Assembly: GCA_002724245.1 (NCBI GenBank)
Contig: PBOG01000058.1
Span: 53,754-86,525, forward strand
Direction: 5' to 3'
Length of the DNA stretch: 32,772 bases
From: Planctomycetaceae bacterium
GTDB lineage: Bacteria; Planctomycetota; Planctomycetia; Pirellulales; Pirellulaceae
Shown here: positions 9,077 through 17,532 of the stretch, piece after piece
How the letters are laid out: every line of letters begins with the position of its first letter
Numbering within the stretch: the stretch's first letter is position 1
Program-made: the position numbers and the translations under genes
Notes under the pieces: generated by a model
Database searches by the model: none
Seen by the model: the letters and a program-made list of their open reading frames with translations, nothing else
What the model was told of the DNA's origin: nothing

Positions 9077-9952
9077 ATGTGCAAAGCAGTACGTGATATC
9101 GGCACATGCATATCGTTGGTGGCCCTGGTCGTGTTTGCAGGGTGTAATCCTGTTCCCGTTTCGGTGCATCCGCTGAGTGATGCCCAGAGCTCAGTACCGG
9201 ATGAAGGTTTGATCGGATACTGGCGTCAGGTGGATCCCGATCAGTCCGCAAACATGGAGCCGGAGGCGGTGCCCCTGGTTATTGGTCGAGGCCCTGGAGA
9301 GACCCGTTCTCTGGAAGTGGTCGGTCTTGATCTCGACACCAGTAAACGGGTGCGCGTACGACGTACCCAATTCTGGACGACACCTGTCGCCACTCTTCAG
9401 GCCAAGCCTGGCGAAGCCAGCCGGCTCTGGCACGTGATGAGTTTGCGTCTCCGTGATCTGGAACCGGAAAAGCGTCCTGAAGGGTATTGGTTACTCCTCT
9501 ACGAACATCTCGACCCGGGGCGCGTCCGATTTTACCGTATGGATCCGGTCGTGGTCGCCGCCGCCATTGAATCAGGGCAGCTGACGGGGCATGTCCGGCG
9601 CAATCCCCGCGCTGGAAAACCAATGGAATCGTTTCCCAACCTGGTGGAACCCGAATTCGACGCGATCCGGATTACAGCAAAACCAGTTGCCTTGCGGACC
9701 TACCTGGCGATGGCCGGGAAGACCTGCTTTGACCGGGAGAAGCCCATCCTGGAACTGCAGTCGATTTCCTCAGCAGTGCCTGCTGCGACACGTCCTGAAA
9801 AACTGCCTGCCCAAACCTGCGCGGAAACCGGGTTCCGCCGTCTCAGGGGCGACAGAGGAACCCGGTGGGGGGTGACGGTTGGTTGGGCGGCCTCGTGCTG
9901 GTTCACCGCATACGGCACAATGGAAGCCGATGCCGGGTACAAGCTAAGATAG
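9077..9952 (+). CDS. Lipoprotein of unknown function
   Basis: A 291-residue protein. The N-terminus has a basic start, a hydrophobic core and the lipobox VFAGC (SLVALVVFAGCNP), so it should be a lipid-anchored envelope protein with Cys22-23 as the anchor. AGGAG nine bases upstream supports the ATG at 9077 over an in-frame GTG six bases earlier. The mature part includes GLIGYWRQVDPDQ, a likely small beta-barrel opening, and ILELQSIS near residue 235. I do not recognise the family. The last ~50 residues are Arg/Trp/Gly-rich and look unlike the rest, and the DNA there holds a strong inverted repeat (9827-9866). The natural end may have been near residue 240 before a mutation extended the frame. 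Confidence 0.7.
   Translation: MCKAVRDIGTCISLVALVVFAGCNPVPVSVHPLSDAQSSVPDEGLIGYWRQVDPDQSANMEPEAVPLVIGRGPGETRSLEVVGLDLDTSKRVRVRRTQFWTTPVATLQAKPGEASRLWHVMSLRLRDLEPEKRPEGYWLLLYEHLDPGRVRFYRMDPVVVAAAIESGQLTGHVRRNPRAGKPMESFPNLVEPEFDAIRITAKPVALRTYLAMAGKTCFDREKPILELQSISSAVPAATRPEKLPAQTCAETGFRRLRGDRGTRWGVTVGWAASCWFTAYGTMEADAGYKLR
9827..9866. other. 10-bp perfect inverted repeat inside the lipoprotein 3' end
   Basis: ACCGGGTTCC at 9827-9836 is the exact reverse complement of GGAACCCGGT at 9857-9866, with 20 bases between. RNA from this strand would form a strong GC-rich hairpin. No T-run follows, so it is not a typical intrinsic terminator. Its position inside the unusual C-terminal extension of the lipoprotein gene suggests it once lay after the stop codon. 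Confidence 0.5.
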
Positions 9953-10052
9953 CAGTTACGCAGCCTGCCAGAGCCCGAGTCGTCATCATGACTGGGACAG
10001 GCCGTTGTTCCAACGCGATTCCTCCAAGCCGATTTGCGGGGCCGCAACCCTG

Positions 10053-13000
10053 ATGGTGAGTTTGATGTGCAAAGCCTGGCGACGATGGACGACTTGCCTG
10101 CTGCTGTTAGCGGTTCTGCCGACGTTGAGTGAGGCGGTTGAAAAGCCACCAGGATCTCTACGTTTTGTTGCCGATGTTTTGCCTGTCCTCCGCAAGCACT
10201 GTGTGAAGTGTCATGGAGGGGCACAGCGAAAGGCGGAGTTGAATCTGCAGACCCTGGGTGGGTTGGCCCGTGGCGGTGAGAGTGGCCAGCCAACCATTGT
10301 GGTAGGTGCCGCACAACGCAGTTATCTCATCCAGCAGGTGACTTCGGGTGCGATGCCTCCCGGATCCGCACGATTAGATGATCGAGAAGTGGCTGTTTTG
10401 CGCAACTGGATCGACAGCGCGGCCCATCAGGAGTTGGCCACCGTCGATGATCATCTGTCAGCCGGTTTGCAGCGGGCGCGCCGCGTCCAGTTTTTACTGG
10501 AAGTCAAATGTCAGCCCTGCCATGGTCGAGACACCCAGGAGGGCGGGCTCGACGTACGGACGATGCAGACGTTGCTCGCCGGTGGCAAGTCCGGTCCTGC
10601 CGTTGTTCGAGGCGATGTGGAGAGCAGCCTATTGTTGCGGCGCATTCGCGACGATCAGATGCCACCGCGGGCGGTCCGTTACAAGCGTTCTATCAAGCCG
10701 ATTACGGCGACTGAACTGCAACTGCTGCAAAACTGGATTGCCGATGGGGCTGTCGCACCGCCACCACCTCCAGGACTACTGGACGATGAGGGTCTGCTCG
10801 TCGATGCGGAGGACCGTAGCTGGTGGTCGTTCCAGAAGCCGCGACGGCCGCGGCTACCAGTAATAGCTGGTCCGCACTACCCACCCACTGCGGTCGACCT
10901 TTTCGTGACGCGACGCTTGCAGGATGCGGACCTTGGTTTTTCCCCTCAGGCCCGGCGAAAGGATTTGATTCGCCGGGCTTCCGTTGGCCTTCACGGATTA
11001 CTGCCGACGCCGGCGCAGGTGGCCCAATTTGAGTCGGATCTGTCCCCCGACGCGATGGAGCGATTGGTCGATCGTTTACTGGCTTCACCCCGCTATGGCG
11101 AACGTTGGGCCCAGCATTGGCTGGATGCGGTCGGCTATGCGGATTCCGAAGGGTCGGTCGATTTTGTCTATCCACTGGTTTATCAATACCGGGATTATGT
11201 CATCCGGTCGATGAATCGCGACAAGCCCTACGATCGTTTTTTGCTTGAGCAATTAGCAGGGGATGAGCTGGTCGACTACAGCAAGCTACCGAGATTTACT
11301 GAGGAACACCGCGACAACTTGATCGCGACTGGGTTCTTGCGCACCTGCATCGACCCGACGACGAGTCCGGAAACCAACTTTCTCTACGACCGGTATCAGG
11401 TGCTCGCCGATACGGTGGAGATTATGGGATCGGCAGTGCTGGGGCTGACGTTACACTGTAGCCGCTGCCACAGTCACAAGTACGATCCACTGCCGCAGCG
11501 CGACTACTACCGATTTACCGCACTCTTTGCGGCGGCCTACTCTCCTTACGATTGGGTCAAGCCAAAGGACCGCTTTCTGGAAATGGTGGGAGTGGAGCAG
11601 CGGCAGGAGATCGCTGAGCACAATCTGCACATTGAACAGCAGATTACTGCGGAAAAAGCGCGTCTGCAGAAGCAGGTGGCGACCTGGCGGACGAAGTTTC
11701 AGCAAGCAGAACTGGCGAAATTGCCCCAATCCCTGCGCCTGCAGCTGCAACAGCTACTCGCGACGCCAGTTGGTGACCGCACTGCGTTGCAGCTGCAGTT
11801 GTTTGCGCAATACGAGAAACAACTGCAGCCGGACGAAACGCAGTTAACGGAGGCTTTTCCCGTATTCAAACAGGCAGTCGCAGCCTCCGGAAAGTTGGTG
11901 AAAGGATTGACGGCGCAGCGCCGTGTTGCGCCACGGGCTCATGGCCTGACCGATCGCCGCCGGCAAGCGGATCCGTTTTATTTGCTCCGCCGCGGTGAGT
12001 GGAATCGGCGCGGCCGGCGGGTACGGCCAGGCGTACCGGCGGTACTCCAGAAACCGGGTGAGCCGTTTCGCTTGCGGCGGTCATTTGACGAGTCCACGAC
12101 GACCGGGTTTCGTTATTCGCTGGCCCGCTGGCTGACCAAAGCCGATCACCCGCTGACAGCGCGAGTGCTGGTCAATCGTATCTGGCGGGATCATTTTGGC
12201 CGTGGCATTGTGGCCACTGTCGACAACCTGGGAAAGACGGGAGCACTGCCGACCCATCCACAACTACTGGACTGGCTGGCGGTGGAGTTCGTGCATCATG
12301 GCTGGAGCACAAAATGGTTGCATCGACAGCTGTTGACTTCGCGTGCCTGGCAGCAGCGGTCGCGGATCCGGCCATCAGCGGTGGGGATTGATCCCGACAA
12401 CCGACTGTTGTGGCGTGTGCCACTGAGGCGGCTGGATGCCGAGACGCTGCGTGATTCACTGTTGCGCGTGGTGGGAGATTTGAATCTTCAGATGCTGGGA
12501 CCAGCGGTCGAGGTCAAGACGATGTCCGATGGCCAGGTGGTCACTGCAGATTCACCCGCCGGTCGACGGCGCAGCCTGTACCTGCTTCATCGTCGCTCGA
12601 CACCTTTGACCATTCTGGAAACCTTTGACGCGCCGCGGATTACGGTCAACTGTATTCAGCGTCGTACTTCGAACGTCGTTTCGCAGGCGCTCTTGATGTT
12701 CAACAGTCGGTTTGTCGATGCGGCGGCAACTCGGCTGGCGACACGTATCCTGGAACAGACTGCAGACCCTCCGCAGCAGGTGATGACAATCTACCAGCGG
12801 ATTCTGGGACGGTCTCCCCAGCCGGATGAGTTAACACGGGCGGTGACGTTTCTCACGCAGCAGGGTGCGCGATACGCGGCAGGTGCCCAGCTGCAGACTC
12901 CACCACAGATCACGTCGGTACTGGGTATGCATGCCAGTAAAGGAATCACGTTTGATCTGGCAGCGCTTCGTAAAATGCATCCCGGCGCGCGCGTGGCACG

Positions 13001-13649
13001 CTTTACGGGCGTGGCGGCCCTGGGCTATTACCACACGGGTGCCGGCGATGCGAACTGGTATGTCTTCGTAGACGGTGCCCAGCGTGCCGGTGGTAGGCTC
13101 CGCAGCAATCAGTTTGCCAGGGTCGAGATTGAATTACCCGCAGCGGCCCGATTTCTGACCCTGGTTACCTCGTCCAACGGCACAATGAACACGGACTGGA
13201 CTTTTTTTGGCAATCCACGGGTTTTGCTTGAGCAGGATGGGGACGCCCAGGCATTCGATTTGGCTGACATTGTGGGAGGTGGGGACGGCACCGGGAATGG
13301 CAACTCCGTGGGGCTGGATCCGTGGAGCGGGCGCGTCCTCGATGACCAAGGTGCGGCGACCAGCGGTTGGATTAACCAGGTGTACCCGGTCAGCCAACGC
13401 CCGCTCATCGACGCCGTCTTTGTTCCGCATGGTAGCGGGGACGGGAAACGTGAGATCCCCGTCTCCACCAGTGGGTTGGTGGTGAAGGGGATTTCTGCCG
13501 GTTCGGGGACCACGCATGCTCATATTTGGAATGGACACAATCAGGGCGTCAGTGGGCTGAAGCCGATTGACGTAACCCGTCATAACGGCGCCTTGGTCGA
13601 CCTCTGCCTGGTCTTGCTCAACTCGGCGGAGTTTTTGTACGTGGACTGA
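10053..13649 (+). CDS. Double-PSCyt1 DUF1549-DUF1553 protein with NPCBM-like insert
   Basis: A 1198-residue secreted protein. The start is uncertain: ATG at 10053 or 10065, or TTG at 10005; all precede the signal peptide WTTCLLLLAVLPTLSEA. Two PSCyt1 haem domains stand in tandem: HCVKCHGG at residues 49-56 and KCQPCHG at 152-158, each followed by a MPP motif (GAMPPGSARL, DQMPPRAVRY). DUF1549 follows around residues 265-480 (YGERWAQHWLDAVGYADSEG, then CSRCHSHKYDPL). DUF1553 begins near residue 680 (FRYSLARWLTKADHPLTARVLVNRIWRDHFG). Between ILGRSPQPDELTRAV (~917) and the usual family end LCLVLLNSAEFLYVD lies an insert of about 220 residues. Its first half (ITFDL, VARFTGVAALGYY, WYVFVDGAQR) resembles an NPCBM carbohydrate-binding module. 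The partner DUF1501 gene begins 40 bases downstream. Confidence 0.92.
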   Translation: MVSLMCKAWRRWTTCLLLLAVLPTLSEAVEKPPGSLRFVADVLPVLRKHCVKCHGGAQRKAELNLQTLGGLARGGESGQPTIVVGAAQRSYLIQQVTSGAMPPGSARLDDREVAVLRNWIDSAAHQELATVDDHLSAGLQRARRVQFLLEVKCQPCHGRDTQEGGLDVRTMQTLLAGGKSGPAVVRGDVESSLLLRRIRDDQMPPRAVRYKRSIKPITATELQLLQNWIADGAVAPPPPPGLLDDEGLLVDAEDRSWWSFQKPRRPRLPVIAGPHYPPTAVDLFVTRRLQDADLGFSPQARRKDLIRRASVGLHGLLPTPAQVAQFESDLSPDAMERLVDRLLASPRYGERWAQHWLDAVGYADSEGSVDFVYPLVYQYRDYVIRSMNRDKPYDRFLLEQLAGDELVDYSKLPRFTEEHRDNLIATGFLRTCIDPTTSPETNFLYDRYQVLADTVEIMGSAVLGLTLHCSRCHSHKYDPLPQRDYYRFTALFAAAYSPYDWVKPKDRFLEMVGVEQRQEIAEHNLHIEQQITAEKARLQKQVATWRTKFQQAELAKLPQSLRLQLQQLLATPVGDRTALQLQLFAQYEKQLQPDETQLTEAFPVFKQAVAASGKLVKGLTAQRRVAPRAHGLTDRRRQADPFYLLRRGEWNRRGRRVRPGVPAVLQKPGEPFRLRRSFDESTTTGFRYSLARWLTKADHPLTARVLVNRIWRDHFGRGIVATVDNLGKTGALPTHPQLLDWLAVEFVHHGWSTKWLHRQLLTSRAWQQRSRIRPSAVGIDPDNRLLWRVPLRRLDAETLRDSLLRVVGDLNLQMLGPAVEVKTMSDGQVVTADSPAGRRRSLYLLHRRSTPLTILETFDAPRITVNCIQRRTSNVVSQALLMFNSRFVDAAATRLATRILEQTADPPQQVMTIYQRILGRSPQPDELTRAVTFLTQQGARYAAGAQLQTPPQITSVLGMHASKGITFDLAALRKMHPGARVARFTGVAALGYYHTGAGDANWYVFVDGAQRAGGRLRSNQFARVEIELPAAARFLTLVTSSNGTMNTDWTFFGNPRVLLEQDGDAQAFDLADIVGGGDGTGNGNSVGLDPWSGRVLDDQGAATSGWINQVYPVSQRPLIDAVFVPHGSGDGKREIPVSTSGLVVKGISAGSGTTHAHIWNGHNQGVSGLKPIDVTRHNGALVDLCLVLLNSAEFLYVD

Positions 13650-13689
13650 TCGACCGGTTTGCTGCCAGCGAACGAATGGACAAGTGGCT

Positions 13690-15165
13690 ATGATGAACCC
13701 TGATCAATTTCAAGAGACGCGCGCTTCTATGTCTGCCGGGCCACGCCTCCGTCGCCAGTTTTTTTCACGGCTTGGACACGGACTGGCCGGCGCAGCGCTA
13801 ATGGAATTGGTCGGTGGTGAGAGGGGGCACGCTGCCAACACGACGGGTGGCAAGCGGCACAGCAACATGTCGCGGCGGCATGATCTTGCACCGCGGATGC
13901 CGCACGTGGCGCCGCGAGCCAGGTCGGTGATCCAGTTGTTTATGCACGGCGGTCCCAGCCAGATGGATCTGCTCGATCCCAAGCCGGCTCTCAGTAAATA
14001 TGACAGTCAGAAGTTCCCCGGGGTGATTGACGTCCAGCAACCGGAACAGGCGGGTGGTATCCTTAAGAGTCCGTTCCAGTTTGCCCGTTACGGCAAGTCG
14101 GGAATTTCGGTTAGTGAAATCATGCCGCAGGTGGCCGGCTGTGTCGACCAGCTGTGTGTGATCCGTTCGATGTGGACAGAACACATCAACCATGAACCCG
14201 CGCTGTGGATGATGCACACAGGGCGGACGATACCCGGTCGCCCCGGAATTGGATCCTGGGTGGTTTATGGACTTGGCGCCGAAACGCGGGAGCTGCCGGC
14301 TTATGTCGTACTTGATGATCCCCGTGGGTTGCCCGTTGACGGAATTCGCAACTGGTCCTCGGGGTGGTTGCCTCCTCAATACCAGGGGACGCGTTTTCGG
14401 GCCGCGGGGACACCCGTCTGGAACCTGATTCCCAATCGGAAACTCACTCCGGAATTGGCTGCCGCCCGGCGGGCGCTGCTGGCCCGGCTGGACCACGACC
14501 ACCGCGCTGCGCGCCCGGGTGAAACCGAGTTGGATGCGCGCATCGGCAGTTATGAGTTGGCCGCCCGGATGCAACTTTCGGCGACGGCGGCGCTCGATGT
14601 ATCCCGCGAGACCCAGGCGACACAGGATCTCTACGGACTCGGGAACGATACCACGGATTCCTATGGCCGGCGCTGCCTGTTGGCGCGGCGTCTGGTCGAA
14701 CGGGGGGTCCGTTACGTGCAGCTGTTCATCAACGGACAGATTTGGGACAACCACACGGGTCTGGAGTCAGGCTTGCGTTCCAGTTGTGCGCGGACCGATC
14801 GTCCGGTGGCTGCGTTGCTCACGGATTTGCAGCAGCGCGGCATGCTTGACGAGACCCTGGTGATCTGGGGAGGCGAGTTTGGCAGGTTGCCGATTTCCCA
14901 GTCCAAGAACGGTCGTGATCATAACCGCCAAGGATTTACGGTGTGGCTAGCGGGTGGCGGCGTCAAGGCGGGGCACGTCCACGGTGCCACGGACGAGTTT
15001 GGGTACGCGGCGGTGCAGGATCGTGTCAGCGTCCCCGATTTTCATGCCACGATTTTGCATCTGCTCGGTTTGGATTTTGAACAGCTGAGTTTCGATCGCA
15101 ATGGGCTCGAGGAACGTCTCACCGGTGTGCACGAGCCCCAGGTGGTCCGCGACATTCTGGCGTAG
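13690..15165 (+). CDS. DUF1501 family secreted protein (second copy)
   Basis: A 491-residue DUF1501 protein (ATG at 13690; GTG at 13684 and ATG at 13693 are alternatives, and no strong ribosome site decides). The N-terminal RLRRQFFSRLGHGLAGAALMELVGG is a Tat-type signal. Family motifs are present: RSVIQLFMHGGPSQMDLLDPKP, SVSEIMPQVAGCVDQLCVIRSMWTE, VRYVQLF with IWDNH, and GGEFGRLP ... NGRDHNRQGFTVWLAGGG ... GATDEFGYAA ... FHATILHLLGLD. It follows the DUF1553 gene by about 40 bases and is very likely cotranscribed with it. Compared with the copy at 1408-2850 it has a longer N-terminal leader and a C-terminus ending GVHEPQVVRDILA. The activity of the family is not established. Confidence 0.93.
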   Translation: MMNPDQFQETRASMSAGPRLRRQFFSRLGHGLAGAALMELVGGERGHAANTTGGKRHSNMSRRHDLAPRMPHVAPRARSVIQLFMHGGPSQMDLLDPKPALSKYDSQKFPGVIDVQQPEQAGGILKSPFQFARYGKSGISVSEIMPQVAGCVDQLCVIRSMWTEHINHEPALWMMHTGRTIPGRPGIGSWVVYGLGAETRELPAYVVLDDPRGLPVDGIRNWSSGWLPPQYQGTRFRAAGTPVWNLIPNRKLTPELAAARRALLARLDHDHRAARPGETELDARIGSYELAARMQLSATAALDVSRETQATQDLYGLGNDTTDSYGRRCLLARRLVERGVRYVQLFINGQIWDNHTGLESGLRSSCARTDRPVAALLTDLQQRGMLDETLVIWGGEFGRLPISQSKNGRDHNRQGFTVWLAGGGVKAGHVHGATDEFGYAAVQDRVSVPDFHATILHLLGLDFEQLSFDRNGLEERLTGVHEPQVVRDILA

Positions 15166-15231
15166 CCGGTGTGAGTTCAACGCCGCGGGGTGGTACATGC
15201 CTGCTGGGGGCTCAGTTGTAGACCACCTGTG

Positions 15232-15257
15232 TTTCCACTGTGGATTCCCAGTGGAAA
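15232..15257. terminator. Hairpin between convergent genes, possible bidirectional terminator
   Basis: TTTCCACTG (15232-15240) and CAGTGGAAA (15249-15257) form a perfect 9-bp stem with an 8-base loop in the 107-base gap between the forward DUF1501 gene and the reverse rfbB gene. Position and symmetry suit a terminator for both. There is no long T-run on either side, so factor-independent action is uncertain. Confidence 0.45.
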
Positions 15258-15272
15258 GTAAGGTTGCACCCA

Positions 15273-16295
15273 CTACGGTTGCATTTCTGGTGATCGATAG
15301 GCGCCACTACGCACTCGTTCCGACCATGTAACGTGTTCGCAATACCAGTCTACCGTCAGCTGTAGCGCGTTGGGCCAGGAAGAACGCGTGGGTTGCCAGT
15401 GAAGTTCGGTAGCAATCTTGCTGGCGTCAATCGCATAGCGACGGTCGTGGCCGGGGCGATCTGCAACCGGTTCGATGCATGATACGTCTTTGCCCATGAG
15501 GTCCAGGATGGTGTGCGTCAACTCCAGGTTGGATCGTTCGTTGTCGCCGCCAATATTGTAGACCTGACCAGCGCGGCCACCTTCCAGAACCGTGACCAGG
15601 GCTTCGCAGTGGTCTTCTACATGGAGCCAGTCACGGACATTCTGGCCATCGCCATAAAGCGGGACTTTTTTACCGGCGAGTAGATTCGTTACGAACAGCG
15701 GGATGACTTTTTCAGGGAATTGATAGGGACCGAAGTTATTCGAACATCGTGTGATGACGGTATTTAATCCGTGAGTCTGGTGGTAGGCGTTGACCAGCAG
15801 GTCACTCGCTGCCTTACTGGCACTGTAAGGGCTGCTGGTATGGATGGGGGTTTCTTCGGTGAATTTCAATTCAGGTTGATCGAGCGGGAGCGATCCGTAG
15901 ACCTCATCGGTACTCACATGGAGGAAGCGGTGGGAGCTATCAGATCCCCAGACCGTCCGTGCGGCGTCGAGCAATGTCTGGGTGCCCAGCACATTTGATT
16001 CCAGAAAGGGGCGCGAGTCGGAGATCGAGCGGTCGACGTGACTTTCCGCTGCCAGGTGCAGGATTGCGTCGCAATCAGATAAGAGCGATTCTACGAGCGC
16101 TCGATCGAGGATATTGCCATGCACGAATCGGTAGTTAGGGTGCTGCGCGACGTCAGCCAGGTTGTCCGGGTTGCCTGCATAGGTCAGGGCGTCCAGGTTG
16201 GTAATCTGATAATCGGGGCGTTGGGAGAGCAAGAAACGGACCAGGTTGGAACCGATGAACCCACTGCCGCCGGTTACGAGCACGTGCTGAAACAT
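15273..16295 (-). CDS. rfbB: dTDP-glucose 4,6-dehydratase
   Basis: A 340-residue NAD-dependent short-chain (extended) dehydrogenase that turns dTDP-glucose into dTDP-4-keto-6-deoxyglucose, the second step of dTDP-rhamnose and related sugar synthesis, in the cytoplasm. The Rossmann motif GGSGFIG is at residues 9-15. The catalytic STDEVYG is at 128-134 and YSASK at 157-161, with LAAESHVDRSI at 81-91, the typical RfbB signature. RCSNNFGPYQFPEKVIPLF and the C-terminal DRPGHDRRYAID also match RfbB rather than other epimerases. Its length is normal and it looks intact. The remnant of rfbA lies 34 bases upstream on the same strand, so the pair was once an rfbAB operon. No rfbC or rfbD is in the window. 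Confidence 0.95.
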   Translation of the reverse strand: MFQHVLVTGGSGFIGSNLVRFLLSQRPDYQITNLDALTYAGNPDNLADVAQHPNYRFVHGNILDRALVESLLSDCDAILHLAAESHVDRSISDSRPFLESNVLGTQTLLDAARTVWGSDSSHRFLHVSTDEVYGSLPLDQPELKFTEETPIHTSSPYSASKAASDLLVNAYHQTHGLNTVITRCSNNFGPYQFPEKVIPLFVTNLLAGKKVPLYGDGQNVRDWLHVEDHCEALVTVLEGGRAGQVYNIGGDNERSNLELTHTILDLMGKDVSCIEPVADRPGHDRRYAIDASKIATELHWQPTRSSWPNALQLTVDWYCEHVTWSERVRSGAYRSPEMQP

Positions 16296-16329
16296 AGAAT
16301 GCGCAATCGCAAAAAAAGGAAAGCTGAAT

Positions 16330-16608
16330 TCAGACGGTGGCTGGCAGCGAGCTGAGAGATTCGCCGTAAGGGTTGTTCAGCTGCTGAGCTATGTGTTGTA
16401 GCTGTACGCGGTCAATTAATCCCTGCCGCCAGGCAATTTCTTCGCTGCAGGCAATCTTGAGACCCTGCCGATCTTCGCTGGTTTTGACAAAAGTTCCTGC
16501 ATCGATCAACGAAGCTTTGGTACCTGTGTCGAGACACGCGAAACCGTGGCTGATACGTTGCATGCGAAGTTGGCCAGATTGCGACATGATATGGTTTTCG
16601 TCAGTTGT
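16330..16608 (-). pseudogene. rfbA: Truncated rfbA remnant (glucose-1-phosphate thymidylyltransferase C-terminus)
   Basis: About 92 codons that read as the C-terminal quarter of RfbA: TTDENHIMSQSGQLRMQRIS, then HGFACLDTGTKASLIDAGTF, then EDRQGLKIACSEEIAWRQG, ending IAQQLNNPYGESL. The GFAxLDTGT and RQGLKIACxEEIA segments are RfbA signatures. Upstream of 16608 the frame continues about 44 residues to an ATG at 16740, but that part does not resemble RfbA, and no N-terminal RfbA motif (nucleotide-binding GGxGTRL-type loop, sugar site) is seen in any frame up to 17237. The missing ~200 codons have been deleted or replaced. The remnant still lies directly before rfbB in the normal rfbAB order. A functional copy is presumably elsewhere in the genome. 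Confidence 0.85.
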
Positions 16609-17237
16609 GTCCCACCAACTTTCTGTTTGGTTCAGCGCTAGATTCACCGCCCACCTGATTTCAATTTGGTTTGCTTGCGGTCCTGGAAATTCTGGCACTC
16701 TATTTGGGCACGTCTGCATTGGCAGCGGTCCTGCGGGCAAGTTCGTGGTTCATCCTGACGATTGTGCTCGTTGTAGTGATTGAAAGAAAGGTCAGGTCCG
16801 CTCAGGGTGGGTAGCGGGACTGGACTCGGCAGGTTCACCCTTGCGGGGTCGTGAATTGCAGCCCAGTACGTTGTGGTGATGTGCCTGTTTGCACGCGTTG
16901 CTTTTGCTTTGGCAGAGTGTCTTCGCCAGGTCAACCTCGAGAGTGACGTCACTGCTTGTCGATCGATGACGGGACATTTAGCGACACGTTGTTGTGGGAG
17001 CCGAGGTAACGCCGTCGTACCGGGTGCCGCATCGACATCGACAGGTTTGCTAGTTCGTAGCCGGGTTGCCACAACGGGACCTGTCGACCCGTAGCGGCTT
17101 TGGAAAGTGAAAATCAGGGCACAGCAGTACCCAGCCTTGTTGCCTGGCGTGTGCCCCCGTTGCCAGGAGTGATGGTAGCGGACAGACTGGTTGGAATCCG
17201 CCTGGCACGCCGCCTGGTGAGAGCAGCCGAGGCCACG
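16609..17237. other. Gene gap next to the rfbA deletion junction
   Basis: About 630 bases between the rfbA remnant and the MoaD-like gene. Several open frames exist on both strands, but their products are Arg/Ser/Cys-rich and match no family I know. One short hydrophobic frame around 16665-16810 has no ATG or ribosome site. No terminal inverted repeats or transposase motifs are clear. The stretch must contain any promoter for the MoaD-like gene, but no convincing -35/-10 pair stands out. Confidence 0.5.
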
Positions 17238-17507
17238 ATGCGAATCAAGATCCCCGAAGAACTCGCCGGTTACTGTGACGGCTCTGACGAATGGCAGCTG
17301 GAGGCAGCGACGTCGGCTGCGGCGATCACGCAACTGGTCGATCGTTTTCCGTCGCTCCAGGAACGCTTGTTGGGCCGGGGGGGGCAGCTGCTTTCACATC
17401 TGATCGTGTTCCACAACGGTGCGGTACTGGCGACACCAGTGCAGAGTCCAACGCCATTGGGTGAGGACGACGAATTGGAGATCATGTTTCTGGCATCGGG
17501 CGGTTAG
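17238..17507 (+). CDS. MoaD/ThiS-family ubiquitin-like sulfur carrier
   Basis: An 89-residue protein starting MRIKIPEELAGY and ending LEIMFLASGG. The C-terminal Gly-Gly, the MRIKI opening strand, a helix with AAITQLVDRFPSL, and the HLIVFHNGAVLATP ... LGEDDELEIMF segment are the pattern of MoaD/ThiS beta-grasp proteins. Their activated C-terminal thiocarboxylate donates sulfur to molybdopterin or to thiazole. An in-frame upstream extension to 17100 exists but does not look like protein, so the ATG at 17238 is chosen. The gene converges on the aldehyde oxidoreductase gene with only 25 bases between the two stops. AOR genes often have MoaD-like neighbours, so it probably helps make the tungstopterin cofactor. 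The extra acidic/Trp-containing loop (CDGSDEWQLE) is longer than in housekeeping MoaD. Confidence 0.85.
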   Translation: MRIKIPEELAGYCDGSDEWQLEAATSAAAITQLVDRFPSLQERLLGRGGQLLSHLIVFHNGAVLATPVQSPTPLGEDDELEIMFLASGG

Positions 17508-17532
17508 TCAGCCCGGCCGATCGCAGTGCGTC

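Noticed and set aside
16700-16790. HPDDCARCSD-like string that recalls the zinc-finger part of IS66-type transposases
   Set aside because: Too short, no other transposase motif in any frame and no terminal inverted repeats; not enough to call an insertion sequence remnant.
16665-16811. Short hydrophobic forward frame (FGLLAVLEILALYLGTSALAA...) that could be a membrane peptide
   Set aside because: No ATG, no ribosome site, and it lies in the disturbed sequence beside the rfbA deletion junction; chance is more likely.
16644-17333. Long reverse frame of 229 codons
   Set aside because: Composition is Arg/Ser/Cys/His-rich with no recognisable motif, and it overlaps the well-supported MoaD-like gene on the other strand.
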